Below are positions 41,495-53,200 of a stretch of 64,000 bases of DNA, piece after piece; positions within the stretch are counted from its first letter, which is position 1, and each line of letters opens with the position of its first letter. The translations under genes and the position numbers were made by a program. Source of the stretch: Simmondsia chinensis. Its lineage: Eukaryota; Streptophyta; Magnoliopsida; Caryophyllales; Simmondsiaceae. Under the pieces are notes generated by a model, which did no database searches, was not told the origin of the DNA, and was given only the letters and a program-made list of their open reading frames with translations. Where the stretch lies: contig JAGTTD010000001.1 of assembly GCA_018398585.1 (NCBI GenBank), positions 5,334,501 to 5,398,500 on the forward strand, written 5' to 3'.

Positions 41495-44400
41495 ATGGCC
41501 CTAATTTTTTTCGCCATCTCCGCCCCCCTTCCTTTGGCTGATAGCCCTATTAAACAATTGGCGTGTCTAGTCCGATTAGACACTTCATTAGTCTCTGATG
41601 TGATTTAGAATCCTATTGATCTCTGCTAGATTAAGGAGGATCTTTCTTAGTTGTCAGAGGATGACCCTTCATCAATCTTCACATCCTGTGCCTTAGAGCC
41701 CATCTTTGACCCTGCTCATGATGTCTCCAGTCTTCAGAGTGTGTTTTTGGATACTGACGAATCTTCTTTACTTCGTACAGCTCCTGCAGGTCAATCTTGT
41801 GGAGGAAGACATATTTGCAAAGAAGCGGCACCTTTTAAACGATGGATGTTCCTAACAAAGCGGTACACCAGACTGGTAGACAGATTGAAGTTAACCCATG
41901 GAGAAAAATGGAAAAACCTCCGCATTTACGAGGCCATCAAGCCCTCCATAATTGCCCTCAGGTATGACTGCTCTATAGTGACGGCACTCACCTGCTGTTG
42001 GAACATCTTTTATAATGCTTTTGTCCTCCCTGAGGGGTTTCTTGGTATCACTCTGGAGGACATAGTGGCCTTGACTGGTCTTTTGCTAGGAGGAAGACAG
42101 TCACCTCTTGATTCTTTTATTTCTACAGAGGTTGAGACCTTTGCCTCTTCTTTCTTCACAACTGATTTGCCTACTGGTTATGAGTCCTTTGTCAAGATTT
42201 TTGTCATAGGGGAACATAACTTTAGGCAAGGGTCTAGAGAAGAAGAGGCTTGTTTCTATTTGTTTTAGTTAAACTAGTTTTTCTTTGCTAACTCCTCCAA
42301 TTCGGTTCTTAAATTTCTTAAGACCATGGTTATTAATTTGGCCTTGAGCACTGGTCCATTTGCTCTAGGACCATGGTTTTTGGCTTAAGTGTATGGATGC
42401 TTTAGGGACATCATAATTAAGAAATATGCTATCCATAGAGGAGGACTCTTGTGGCTGGTTCGGCTTTGGGCCTAAGCCTATTTCCTGAGCTCTACCCCAA
42501 AGGCCCTATGTCCCCACAGGTGAGGGGATCTCTTGTTATGGAGAGCACTTTGCTCTTCATAAGGTCCTTTTACCCCAAAATGGTCTTTTGATCATTGCCT
42601 TGAGATACTAATGTCTCCTCGAGGTAAAAAAGGGACTCAATGGACTCTTTCCAGAGAGGAACTTTGGTCTACAGTTTAGGAAATTGGGTCCTCACCATGA
42701 TGTCTCTGTAGACATCAACTTATAGACTTGACAGACAATCTTGTGCCTCAAGATCTATTCTTCTATCACCAAACTCATCATGGCGTAGAAACATACAGGC
42801 CTGGGTTGTTTTCCAAGCAATTTGGAATGGTCAAAGACATACCAAAAATCTCTGGTGGGCTGGAAGGATCTCCATCCAACTCCCTCAATATAGGTAGCTT
42901 CGTGAGTCCAATCGAGAAGTCAAATTGCTCAACGGGTACCCTGTTGTTTGTAGGTACACCTTGTGTGCGACACCTCGTTTTATAGCTTGGTTCCAAGCCT
43001 ATTGGACCTCTTTGGAGGCAACGGGTGCCAAATAATATTTTACACCTTCCTTTGAGCTTGCAGGCTCAAGCTCAAGAGGGGGTCAACTAATCAGCATCCG
43101 GCAGACTCACAGAAGGCACAACCAGGTAAACAGCCACCCTTGAAGTATGCTTCAGTTTTATTCCTTGGATGGCCTGAACAAAGACTGATACTTGCTCTTC
43201 TTTTATAGTTGGAATTATCCAGGAAACTCCCAGGAGTGCAAGGATACCAAAATGTTACTTGAGGAATCTCCTCCAGGAACTTCTCTACCAGCCCTCGAAA
43301 TTTGTGGCTCAAGCAAGAGGAAGAAGAAAGATGTGCCCCTAACTCTTCCAGCTAGAGTCATATATGCAGTAGAGGAGGAGGACGAAGATGAAGAAGCACC
43401 CATCTCCTTGTTGGTATAGGAAAAAAAACAGCCAGGCTCCGTGAATCATAGGTATTGGCCTTTCTTAATTACCGTTTCTTTCATTCATCTTCTGCTAAAA
43501 ACTATTCCTAACTTGGTTTTGTGCAGCCACAAGAGGAACCAGCTTCAGTTATTGTGGAGATCCCAGACTCTCCATCTCAAGAAACTATACCAGAGCTCCC
43601 TCATGATACTAAATCGTTGAGCTTAAGCACTAACGAAAGGGGAGATGTGGCTACCTCAGCTATAGAGCCAATTATAAGTTATCCTCTTGAAGAAGTTCCC
43701 CTCCCAATTCATTTGAACTGGCCTCGTGCAGGCTCCATACCTACTTTGAGGAGATTCAATCCCCATTTGAGAGATCTTTGAAAGCATGATTTTGTCATTG
43801 GGTTTCTCAACTCTTGATGTCGAAACCGTAGTTGGTTCTAACATACAAGTGTTGCTTTTCAGAAACCCCATTGAGGAAGGCATTCCGCTAGTTGAAGAGC
43901 AAGCAGAAGGTCCAGTGGCATAAATACCAATAAAATTTCCTCCTTTTCCTCCAACTAAGGTTTTAGAGGTAAAAATAGTCCCTTCAACTTTGGTTTTCTT
44001 CCAAAGTCAAGACTTAATATGACTCCTTTTGATGTTGCCCCCTTTTCAGGTCACACGAACAAGAGTTGCTCCTCCCTTGATCTTAGGAGGGATGTTATCT
44101 CCTTTGGAGAAGCTAGGGGCAAGTGGAAGACTGGCCTTTCAGCAACTAGATCAAGTATCTCCAAGACTCCAAAGACTGAGAGAAATTGCACACTTCCTTA
44201 TTTTAACCCTGACTAAAAGGGCTACTTTTTGGGAGGCCATTTCTTTGGTGAAGACCTTAAAGGAAGATCCTAAGGTGGTTGCAATCATTGCCAGAGAACT
44301 TGAGACTCTAGAGGAGGTGCTTGTGAAGTGAATCAAGAGGTCTCATCACTTCTTACGAAGAAACGACACTAAGAAGATGCCATTAGGCACCTGGGACATT

Positions 44401-44737
44401 TAGCTGGCCTAAATGATCTGCATCTCCTTTTTGAAGAACTCCGAGTAGCTAAGAAAGTCTAGAGTCAATAAGCTTAGGCATCAAAGGTCTAGAGGATGAG
44501 ATTTACCGCTAGGAGGAAAGACTGAGTCATCTCAGGGGAGAATTGTTTTCCCTCAAACAACATACATCTGAAGGCTCAATGGTTGGGGAGCTTGAGAAAG
44601 CTACCATAGAGGTCCAAAGGAGTAGCCAAGCCCTTCAAGAAGAGGCATTCTCCTTCAATCAAGAGCTGAATGAAGCAAGCAGCCAGCTATCAGTTATAGA
44701 GGAATCCTTAGTTAGAAGTAGGACTCGACTCTTTTGA
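41495..44737 (+). pseudogene. Antisense plant-mobile-domain (PMD) gene carried by the Tat element
   Basis: This gene lies on the strand opposite to gag-pol, between integrase and the 3' LTR. Exon-like segments on the plus strand: 41495-42268 (MALIFFAISAPLPLADSPIK; then GEKWKNLRIYEAIKPSIIAL, CCWNIFYNAFVLPEGFLGIT, LEDIVALTGLLLGG), 42270-43080 (RGGLLWLVRLWA, LMSPRGKKGTQWT, LVPQDLFFYHQT, SKQFGMVKDIPK), 43192-43413, 43527-43781 and 44019-44737 (coiled-coil end, GELEKATIEVQRSSQALQEE). A likely intron lies between ttgttg/gtatag (43414) and gtgcag/ccacaag (43526). The aminotransferase-like plant mobile domain occurs in host MAIL/MAIN proteins and in gypsy and MULE elements. In-frame stops (for example near 41,610, 42,268 and 42,390) show decay. 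Confidence 0.82.
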
Positions 44738-44959
44738 ATTCCATTTGTAAAGAAGTTTTGGCTACACAAGTTGCTTGTATTATTTTGTACGTAAGCCATG
44801 TGCTCCTCAACAAAATTAATAAAATACTCATATTTGTCAAATATGTCTCTCAGTTTGGTGGTTCCTTTTTCTTCTATTTTTCTTAACTTAAGGATCATGG
44901 AATTGACCCTCAAGACATTGATATTGAAACTGAGTCCATAGTTTAGGAAATCTAAACTT

Positions 44960-46175
44960 GGGAACTTCCTTGTTAGAATCCCAAATTGATGGCAAATATT
45001 TCTCTAGGAACTAGGAACTTTTCATTGATGGCCCTTAGGTGAGTTCTTCAATCTAGGTCTTGGAGTAAGTAGGCATTACCTCCAGATACCTCTATGACTC
45101 TAAATGGGCCTTCCCAGTTTGGAGACCATTTCCCAAGACACGATCTTTCTAGCCAATGGGTAAAATCACTTTCCAAACTAAATCCCCTAAGTCAAAAGAC
45201 CTGGTTTGGTCTTTTTGTTGTAGGCTTTGGCCGCCCTTTTCTTTTGTTTTTCTAACTTGTGAATGGCATCAAGCCTAACTTGGTCTAAGTTAGTTAGCTC
45301 GTCCATCATAGCCTGCTTATACTCAAGTTCCATAAACTTCCGTTGGTGAGCCAGTCTAATAGACTGAAGTGTAACTTCCATTGGGGGCACGGCATCATGG
45401 CCATACCTCAAATGGAAGGGAGCTGTCTTGGTTGCATTGAGCTTGGACATTATGTAAGCCTAAATGGTATCCAATAGCAATTTATGCCACTTCTTGGGAT
45501 TGTCCTCAATCATTTTCTTAATGCTAGCCTTTAAAATCTTGTTTGTTGACTCTATCTAGCCATTAGCTTCAGCCTAGTAGGGGGTTGAGTTCAAGATTTC
45601 TATATTGAAACTTTGGAGAACTCCTTAATTTTAGCCCCATTGAACACCTTAGCTTGGTTTACAGTAATGGTTTCTGGCATCTCAAACCTACATAGGATGT
45701 ATTCATTGAAAAAATCAATCACATCTTGCTGATTGATGTTCTTTCATGGTTTAGCCGCCACCCATTTTGTGAAATAATCTGTGGCCACAAGGATATGAAA
45801 TTGTTGCTTGCTAGACTTTTTTTTGGGGGGGGGGGGGGGGGGGGGGGGGAGGATGTCCATTGCCCAACCTCTAAAGTGCCATAGTTTGACAATAGCATGC
45901 ATCTTAGTTGCAAGTACTCTTAGCACATGGCCATGTCTTTGGCATGGTCTGCACCCTTTGATATACTTTACGCAATCATCCATCATTGATGGCCAATAAT
46001 AACCATAATGTTTGATGAGCCAATACATTTTGTTCCCAGCTAGATGGGATCCATAGATACCCTCATGGGCTCCTATCATTACTAGCATTGCTTCGTCCAA
46101 GTTAAGGCACTTGCGAAGCACTCCACTAGTGTTCCTCTTGTATAATTCTCCAGATTCATCATCAAGATGAATCAA
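44960..46175 (-). pseudogene. Tat element integrase
   Basis: The zinc-binding HHCC region (AHEGIYGSHLAGNKMYWLIK, then GYYWPSMMDDCVKYIKGCRP) runs into WHFRGWAMDIL. The reading then passes through PPPPPPPPKKK from a G/C homopolymer, and continues SSKQQFHILVATDYFTKWVA (first catalytic aspartate in the ATDYFTKW box). After a stop near 45,748 it continues with VIDFFNEYILCRFEMP and KVFNGAKIKEF (damaged second active-site region). The C-terminal part is at 45450-45187 (NATKTAPFHLRYGHDAVPPM, KKRAAKAYNKKTKP) and DLVWKVILPIG at about 45,180. Integrase would insert cDNA; this copy is broken. Confidence 0.9.
45825..45849. repeat. Poly-G tract, 25 bases, within the integrase frame
   Basis: Twenty-five G on the plus strand, preceded by eight t. 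On the coding strand it reads as proline then lysine codons where related integrases have about seven other residues. Expansion or artefact. Confidence 0.95.
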
Positions 46176-46479
46176 TGAGCTCTCATTTTCATTTTTTTGT
46201 CTTTAAAGTGGTCTTGAGGGCTCTTGAAGTAATCCATTAAAGGTTTCCTCCAGTCCTCATGCTGACTCATGACAATTTGATGGGTTTCAAAGCAATCCAA
46301 GTGTTGAGTTGGTATGACTTCGCTCTTAACACTGAAAGACTCAGTGAATTCAATGTCATGGTCTAAAACCTTAGTCTTGATGACCACAGTTTCTTCACAT
46401 CAAGTCGTGGGCAACTTGTACCGTGAACCTATTCGAGCCAAATCATTGGTTGCTTTGTCTTGTTTTCTGGGAATATGTT

Positions 46480-47150
46480 CAAACTACACATCATCAAATC
46501 TGTTCAATATTTTTTGTACCATTGAAAAGTATTTGTTTGAGGTAATGCTTAAACATTGAAATTCCCCTTTTACTTGGCAAATGACCAACTACGAATCCCC
46601 TTTTATGATGGCATTAGGGACTTGCATCTCCAAGAGAGTCTGTAGGCCTATGATTAATGCCTCATACTCTACCGTGTTGTTGGAGCACTTGCCAACCAAG
46701 GTAACAACTAATTTGGCAATGATCCTAGCAAGGGACTCAATCACGATCCTAATTCTGGCACTCGAATTGGTCCTTGATTCAGTAAAGTATAACTTCCAAA
46801 GAACCATTTCCGCCACTAGGAGCTGGTCTGGCTCATAGTCCAAGCTAGTATGAATATTTGGATGGTCCGCTTAAAAGTGTGCTAAGGCTTGACCCTTAAC
46901 TGACTTTTGTGACATATAGACCAACTCAAACTAAAGTAGAGCAATACTCCACTTGTTTAATCTTTCCTTTATCAAGGATCTATCTGGTATGTATTTAAGG
47001 ATATCTGTCTGAGCAACCGCGTATATGGTAAACGTTAAGAAGTAATGTCTCAATTTTACCGATCCGTAGAACAAAGATAGACACAATTTCTCAATTGAGG
47101 CATATTTTATTTCACATTTATTTGAGGAACGACTAATGTAAGACATAACT
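46480..47150 (-). pseudogene. Tat element tandem RNase H domains (RT-type and archaeal-type)
   Basis: The segment 47146-46931 (YISRSSNKCEIKYASIEKLC, FYGSVKLRHYFLTFTIYAVA, YIPDRSLIKERLNKWSIALL) is the inactive-type RNase H after RT. The segment 46843-46589 (LLVAEMVLWKLYFTESRTNS, ARIRIVIES, NNTVEYEALIIGLQTLLEM) is a second, archaeal-type RNase H. There NNTVEYEAL is the usual NN-x-AEYEAL box; the first aspartate appears lost (YFTES in place of YFDGS). Dual RNase H defines the Tat lineage. The linker to integrase carries CFETHQIVMSQHEDWRKPL (46,387-46,172). Confidence 0.85.
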
Positions 47151-47359
47151 TGTTCAAATCCTGGCTAATTATCTTGTACTAGCAAACATCCAATAGATTC
47201 ATCAGAAGCAGAGACATAAATTTTCAAAGGTTTGCCCTACTTTGGTGGAATCAGCAGCGATGGCCTAATCAAGTACTCCTTGATAGCCTTGAAAGCTGCT
47301 TAATGTGGCTCCTTGCATTTGAAGTTCTTTTCAGACTTGAGTATCAATAGTGGAAAGAA

Positions 47360-48602
47360 GACTTTAGTTTTCCATGTGACATTTTGGGGGGGGGGGGGGG
47401 GGGGGATGTTGTTTTCTTAGCAAGTTAACTTGCCCCAAGAAGCATTGAAGCTCCTTTTTGCTCGAAGGTGGTTTAGCCTGTTGAATGGCCTTAGTCTTAT
47501 TGATGTCCACTTCGATGCCTCTCTGGTGTACTAGAAAAACAAGAATGTTTCCGAGCAAGTACACCAAAGGCACACTTTAATGGATTCATCTTGGGGGTTA
47601 TGAGTCCTCATTCTGAGGACGCCCCACCTTAAGTCTTCCAAGTGCTTGACTTGGGATTTTGATTTGACCAAGATATTGTCTATGTAGCTTGCCATGGTCT
47701 TGCCAATTAGTTCATGAAAGATCATGTTCATGGCTCTTTAGTAGGTGGTGCCGGCGTTTTTGAAGCCGAATGGCATAGCCATCCACTCAAAGGTCCCTAT
47801 TGATCCAGGTCACATGAATGTTGTTTTGTGGGTATCCTCATAAGCAGCCATAATTTGGTAATACCCACAATAGCCATCCATGAAGGATAAGACCTCATGC
47901 CTCGAGGTTGAATCAATGAGCACATTAGCAATTGGCATTGGGCATTCATCCTTTGGGGTTGCTACATTCAGATCTTTGAAATCAATACAAACTCTGATTT
48001 TACCATTTTTCTTAATGATAGGAACAATGTTTGCCAACCATTCATTATACCTGGCAGTTCTGATAAATTTGGCCTTTAAGAGTTTTTTCGATTTTCTCTT
48101 TGATCAAATCAATTACTTGGTGGGACATTATCTTCTAAGCCTGAATCATGGGCCTTAAGCCTGACTTGATAGGAAGCCTATGCTCAATCACCTTTCTGCC
48201 TAGGTCAGGCATCTCATGATGATCCCAAGCAAAGCAGTCATTGAACTCGTGAAGCAAGGTCAAATACTGCTCTCTCTGCACCTCAGAAAGTAGAGCACTT
48301 AGATAGGTAGGTCTTGGGTCCTCTGTTGAGCCTAAATTAACCTCGAGGAGGGGGTCTTGAACTTCAGCCTTCAAATCCTTCATCATGGCTAGTGCGGCTC
48401 TTAAGTTAGATAGCTCTAGCTCTTTTTCTTGCATCATTTGAACCTCGAAGCCATTGAATGGATGTTTAGTCCAAAGTTGATCCTTACCATGCCAAGCCAT
48501 GAGCCTTGCTATTGTTAAGGAATGGCCTCTTGCACCATTAATGGGAGGTCTTGGCCCCTCTGCATAAGGCTTTTGGCATGCCTTAGAGATCTCCCCCATC
48601 AA
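47360..48602 (-). pseudogene. Tat element reverse transcriptase
   Basis: The segment 48602-48135 covers the protease-RT linker and RT start (LLEVNLGSTEDPRPTYLSAL, LLHEFNDCFAWDHHEMPDLG, EHRLPIKSGLRPMIQA). The segment 48037-47810 gives the fingers/palm (ANIVPIIKKNGKIRVCIDFK, DLNVATPKDECPMPIANVLI, SFMDGYCGYYQI, with the catalytic aspartate in SFMDGY). The segment 47731-47531 has MASYIDNILVKSK: the catalytic YIDD box reads YIDN, an inactivating change. Then VHQRGIEVDINKTKAIQQAK and SSKKELQCFLGQVNLLRK follow near 47,540-47,430. The usual order is kept, with frameshifts and stops. Confidence 0.92.
47386..47405. repeat. Poly-G tract, 20 bases, after the RT region
   Basis: Twenty G on the plus strand, in the RT-RNase H connection. 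It replaces the coding sequence expected after NLLRK with proline codons. Confidence 0.95.
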
Positions 48603-48899
48603 GAAGGGCTCTCATATATCCCTAGAGATCAGAGCCTTTTGACTCCATATCAACTTGACCAACCTCAACTTTAGTAAGGGGGCTGTCAAGGATGGATGTC
48701 ATGTCCTGCTGTTGGGCAGACTATGGAGGGGTCCTTTTGACGTCAATTGATCCCACACCATCTTCATAGAATTTTGCCTCAACATAGTTGGTGCATGCCA
48801 CAAAGGGCATGTTATCTGCCATAACAACCTCATATTGTCATGGTTATAGAAGATTAATAACTGGTGCAGTGATGACAAGATATAATAATTGGCATGTAA

Positions 48900-49420
48900 C
48901 TAATTTCTTCCAAGCAAAGCATTGTGGCTCGAGGTAGTATCCACTACAAAGAAAACTGTTAGCTTGCTTAAGTTGCCAACAATTAACTTAATTGAGGAAA
49001 CCCCTTCAGACTTAGTAGCTCCAAAAAAGCCACGGATAGCAGCATCTGAAGTAATCAAATTATCTCAAGATTTACCAATGACCCCCAACATATATGAAGG
49101 TAAGACATTGATGGTTGTGCCGTTATCCACCAAGACCATGTTCACCAGAATGCCATTGAATTTGGCCTTGATGTATAGGGGCTTGATGTGTTTATTGGCA
49201 GTATTAGGCATATCAAACATCATCTTTATTATGTCAAGCATATCACCTGGGGATCTTCGTCCAATGCTATCACATCTCCTTCGAGGCCCTTTTGAGTATT
49301 AGTCGCCATGAATTCCAAAAGGAGGAGCAGGGCAATTCTAACATCAACCTTCTTAGGAAGCATCCTAAATTGTACTTGGATCCCTTGATTAGTTTCCTTT
49401 TTAGGGATGCCATCCATTGG
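48900..49420 (-). pseudogene. Tat element aspartic protease
   Basis: The minus strand gives PLYIKAKFNGILVNMVLVDN, then GTTINVLPSYMLGVIGK; the active-site triad reads DNG where relatives have D-G/T-G. Further on lie SSIKLIVGNLSKLTVFFVVD and SHNALLGRN, which correspond to the flap and C-terminal regions. Upstream, 49417-49229 is the gag-protease linker. It processes Gag-Pol in active elements; the changed active site and stops make it inactive. Confidence 0.75.
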
Positions 49421-50299
49421 CGCATTCTGATCTTACTTTCGAGGATTGCCATCAGTTAGTATATCCTAGTCTAGAAGTTGGTCTTTTGGATCAATCCCCG
49501 GAGTTTGAGCCTCCTCCATAGGTTGGGGGAAGCCCTCCTCGTGGATGTCATTCTCAATGTCAGACCATGCCGGGTTAACGTGGTCGAGAGGTTCCACTAT
49601 ATTGATGCTGAGAGGGGAATACTCCTCTTCACCATCAGATGACCTCCGAACCAGTGAATTCTTGGCAAGCTGGTCCCGCTTACATTCTTGTCCTTCAGAA
49701 GATCAGAGATTAGTCCATCTCTCAAGCTTCTTGTGATGTTTCCCTTTACCAGTAATGGTAAAAGGCCTGGGCTCAGTTGTTGGATGCCCAAGATCCATAG
49801 GCTTAGTTTGCTTGCCCTTGCAGACCCTAGCTTCTTTTTCAGAGACCCTATGCAAGTATCAAGTAGAGCGCTACTTTGAGCCGCTTTCTTTCGCAGCTGC
49901 CTCCTCTTCTATGTTCGAGTAAGACTGAAGGAACTAGAATCTTCTTGATCGAGGTGGTTTCTCCTCCAGACATTACCAAAACGGACCCTAGAAAACTAGT
50001 GCCCTAACTGTCCTGGCCCCTGGCTAGCATCCATGTCCAGTAGGAGATATTTCGAATTTCTCCTTGGATGCCCAATCTTCATGATGATTTGGTCCTTTGG
50101 AAGAGAATCCTCAGTAGGCTCATATCCATTGGACTTCTTAGATGGCATCTTTAGTTCCAAGAAAGGGTTAGTAGGGGAAATGCATTATGGAAGTAGTCTG
50201 AGTTTCTTCATTGCTGCTTGTATTATCCCGCTAAATTGATGGCATGCTCTGTACGACGCCCTTTCTAGATCTCGAGTTAATCTCTCTCAATTTATAAGG

Positions 50300-53200
50300 T
50301 CTAGAGAGGGCCCATGGTCATTGCTGATTTGCATAGCTAACTCGTCGGCCCGTCAGCGTAATGGCTGAGTTATTGTTGGTTTGATCAGTAAGTTTTCTGA
50401 AAACTGCACATATGTTCATGGGATGGAGTTCAGTAATATGCCAGCGAAAAGTTCCATCATCCAATGTGCACGAAAGTCTTGGGAAGCCTAGTATTCTCTC
50501 AATGATTAACCATTCAAATAGGTGATTTGCCACCCGCACCTTCCGAATGTCATTCAATACCATTTTTCTCCTGTAAAGGGGAAAAGGGTTAGTCTAGACA
50601 CTACAGAGGTTATCTTCAGCAACACTGTCACTAACATTGACTTGAAGAGGACTAAGAAAGGGTTGGAAGATCAATTCCCTTGCCTCTATGGCATCTTGAA
50701 TTACGTTTTTAAAGATCACGCAGTTCTTCTTTTAATGGGCAATGAATCGTGGCATTTATAATATACCTTCCCCTTAGTGGAATTTGGGTTAGATTTTATA
50801 TGTTTACCCCCTAATCTTGAGTTTGTTATTTGCCTCATGCCAATTGAATATTACATCGGCTTTTGAGAGGTCAAACGAGTATTTTCTCAAGTCTTGGGAC
50901 TGATAAGACTCCCTGGCTTTGATGTCCTTCTTGACTCAAGAATTGCAAAACATAGGAGTTCCCTTGACGTATTTAGCAACGTCAATCTTATAAGGAGGAT
51001 CGTCATCCTCTTTGATTAAATCGTGTACGTAAGTCTCATACACGCCATTTTTCTTAAGGCTTTCTTCTTTTAATACGGCCTCATATCTAGCGGCGCATCT
51101 GCTAGTCCAAGGAGAGTCATGAAGTTTGAGCCTTCTAACTTCTTCCTAAATTCAATGTACAAGCCATTCAAGGCTAGCTTGGCATATTCAACCTCAGGAA
51201 GGGCTACAGTGCACTTTAACCTGTCTCATTTGAATCGGTTAATGTAGGCCTCCACTGATTCACGTGGCTTTTCATTCAAGCCAAGTCAGATATGGAAGTT
51301 CCTAGTTCCATTCTTTGGAATTGAGCTTAGAATTGTTGGAAAAGCATATGAATTTTATTGAAAAAATAAACTCTGATACCGACTATTGGGTTCATAATTC
51401 TCAACTATGGTCACAATAATAGGCATCTATTAGAGCACTTAGAGTAGGAGACTCTTCTCTCTACCTAAGCCTCCGGTCGGAGAGTCACGCTTCGTGACAC
51501 TTCACGTGCGAGAGTTCCCAGGAATATGTTTATCTCTATAAATCCTTTGCCCTAATACCGGTTGTTGGGATGAATTTCAAAAATTCTCCATAAAGATTAC
51601 GCAGCAGAACAGGTTTAGAATTCATAACTTTAAACCTGGGGTTGATTTAAAATTCTTAATTTTAAATCTACTAACTTAAATTCATAATTTAAATTATCAG
51701 ATCTAAATTCTTAATTTAGATTTACAAGCCTTTTGCTCTAATACATTCATAACAATATATAAACTTAAACAGGTATAATAACGAATACTGTAAATAAATA
51801 GAAAAGCCAAACTAAAAGAAGAAGGAAAGAAAAACATACTTGAAATTGCTCCAATAAAAAGAAAAACCAGAAAGAATAATAATATTCTTCAAAATCGAGA
51901 CCTTCTACGCAATGACCTTGAACTGCCCGGACGGTGGGCTCCGAAAAATATTAAACTGGATCTCCGAAACAATTTCAGAAACTCTAAAGAATTATTTTGA
52001 GCTCTGATACCAAACTTCGGAATAAGCCCCTCTATTTATAGAAATATTCTGGAGCAAAAAAATATAATTATAATCTAAAAAAGATTGCACATTAGCCATC
52101 AAAACGCAGCGTTTAATTCAAAAATCAAGCAAAACGTATCGTTTTGTGTACTGTTCAAAATCGAGTTAATTTTAAATTCAAAACGCGTGACATGTGGTGG
52201 CACGAGATTGGTCCCCGCATGGGCACGCAAATCGCCCCAGCACGCGACCGCGGATCGCATTGTGCAGGTTTTAAACGCGATTTTTTTTCTTTGTTTTGCA
52301 CATGTAAAAATTTATCTTATGAAATTTAATTTTCCAAAATTATTTTATTTATGATTTTTAATATTTATTCATCTCATGAACAACGTTTGGCAAAATTAAT
52401 TTACCCATCGTATGGATAAATAATTCATCTCATGAATTCTTTAATATTTTTCCAATGACAATAAATATAGAGGCTTGCGTAGGGACCCCGGGGACAATTT
52501 AAATCTAGCTCGAAATGGGTTAAATTAAATCATCTTATGATATTAATTTAATTACCATTTAATGAGACTTAATTCTACTAAATAAATCTCACTGCACTCC
52601 AGACTTAAATTATTTATTCAATATCTCCCTAATATACTGTATTGATGACAACAACCCTCCACTAGATGTCCATGACAAAGGATAAATATAACCACTACCA
52701 TTATCCTTCTCACAGCTTCTCCATTAGTTACCGACTCGCCCTTCACTGAATAATTCACTTATACTTGAACATATTCACAGTATAAATTTCAAATGTCAAA
52801 CACTTAGAATACTTTAGCCAAAGTTTTCAAACTATTCAAACATTTGCAAATCAACTAAGGGGACATCTGTATCTCATAAAAGACTGTAGATTCCCTATTG
52901 AATACCTTATCCTTGTCACACTTCACGCCGCTACCCAGTGTATGTGGGATTTCAGTCATTTGTTTTAGACCTTACTTATAGTACACCAAAGTAACTAACG
53001 CTTCATGCACAAGTCCAGAATACACTCAGGATTTAGAGTCGTCGTTCAAACAGTACAATGCGAATCACTCATCTCCGATAGTAGTCTAGAAATAAGTAAC
53101 TCACATGGCCCAACTCAGTGTGTCAAACACACTAATTTAACACTTTTGGATCTCCATCTACATGACCAAGACAAGCCATCTAAAGTGTCTCGTTATAGTC

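Noticed and set aside
43091..43419. Minus-strand ORFs opposite the PMD gene
   Set aside because: Shadows of the antisense PMD exons; acidic and Ser-rich repeats on the plus strand explain them.
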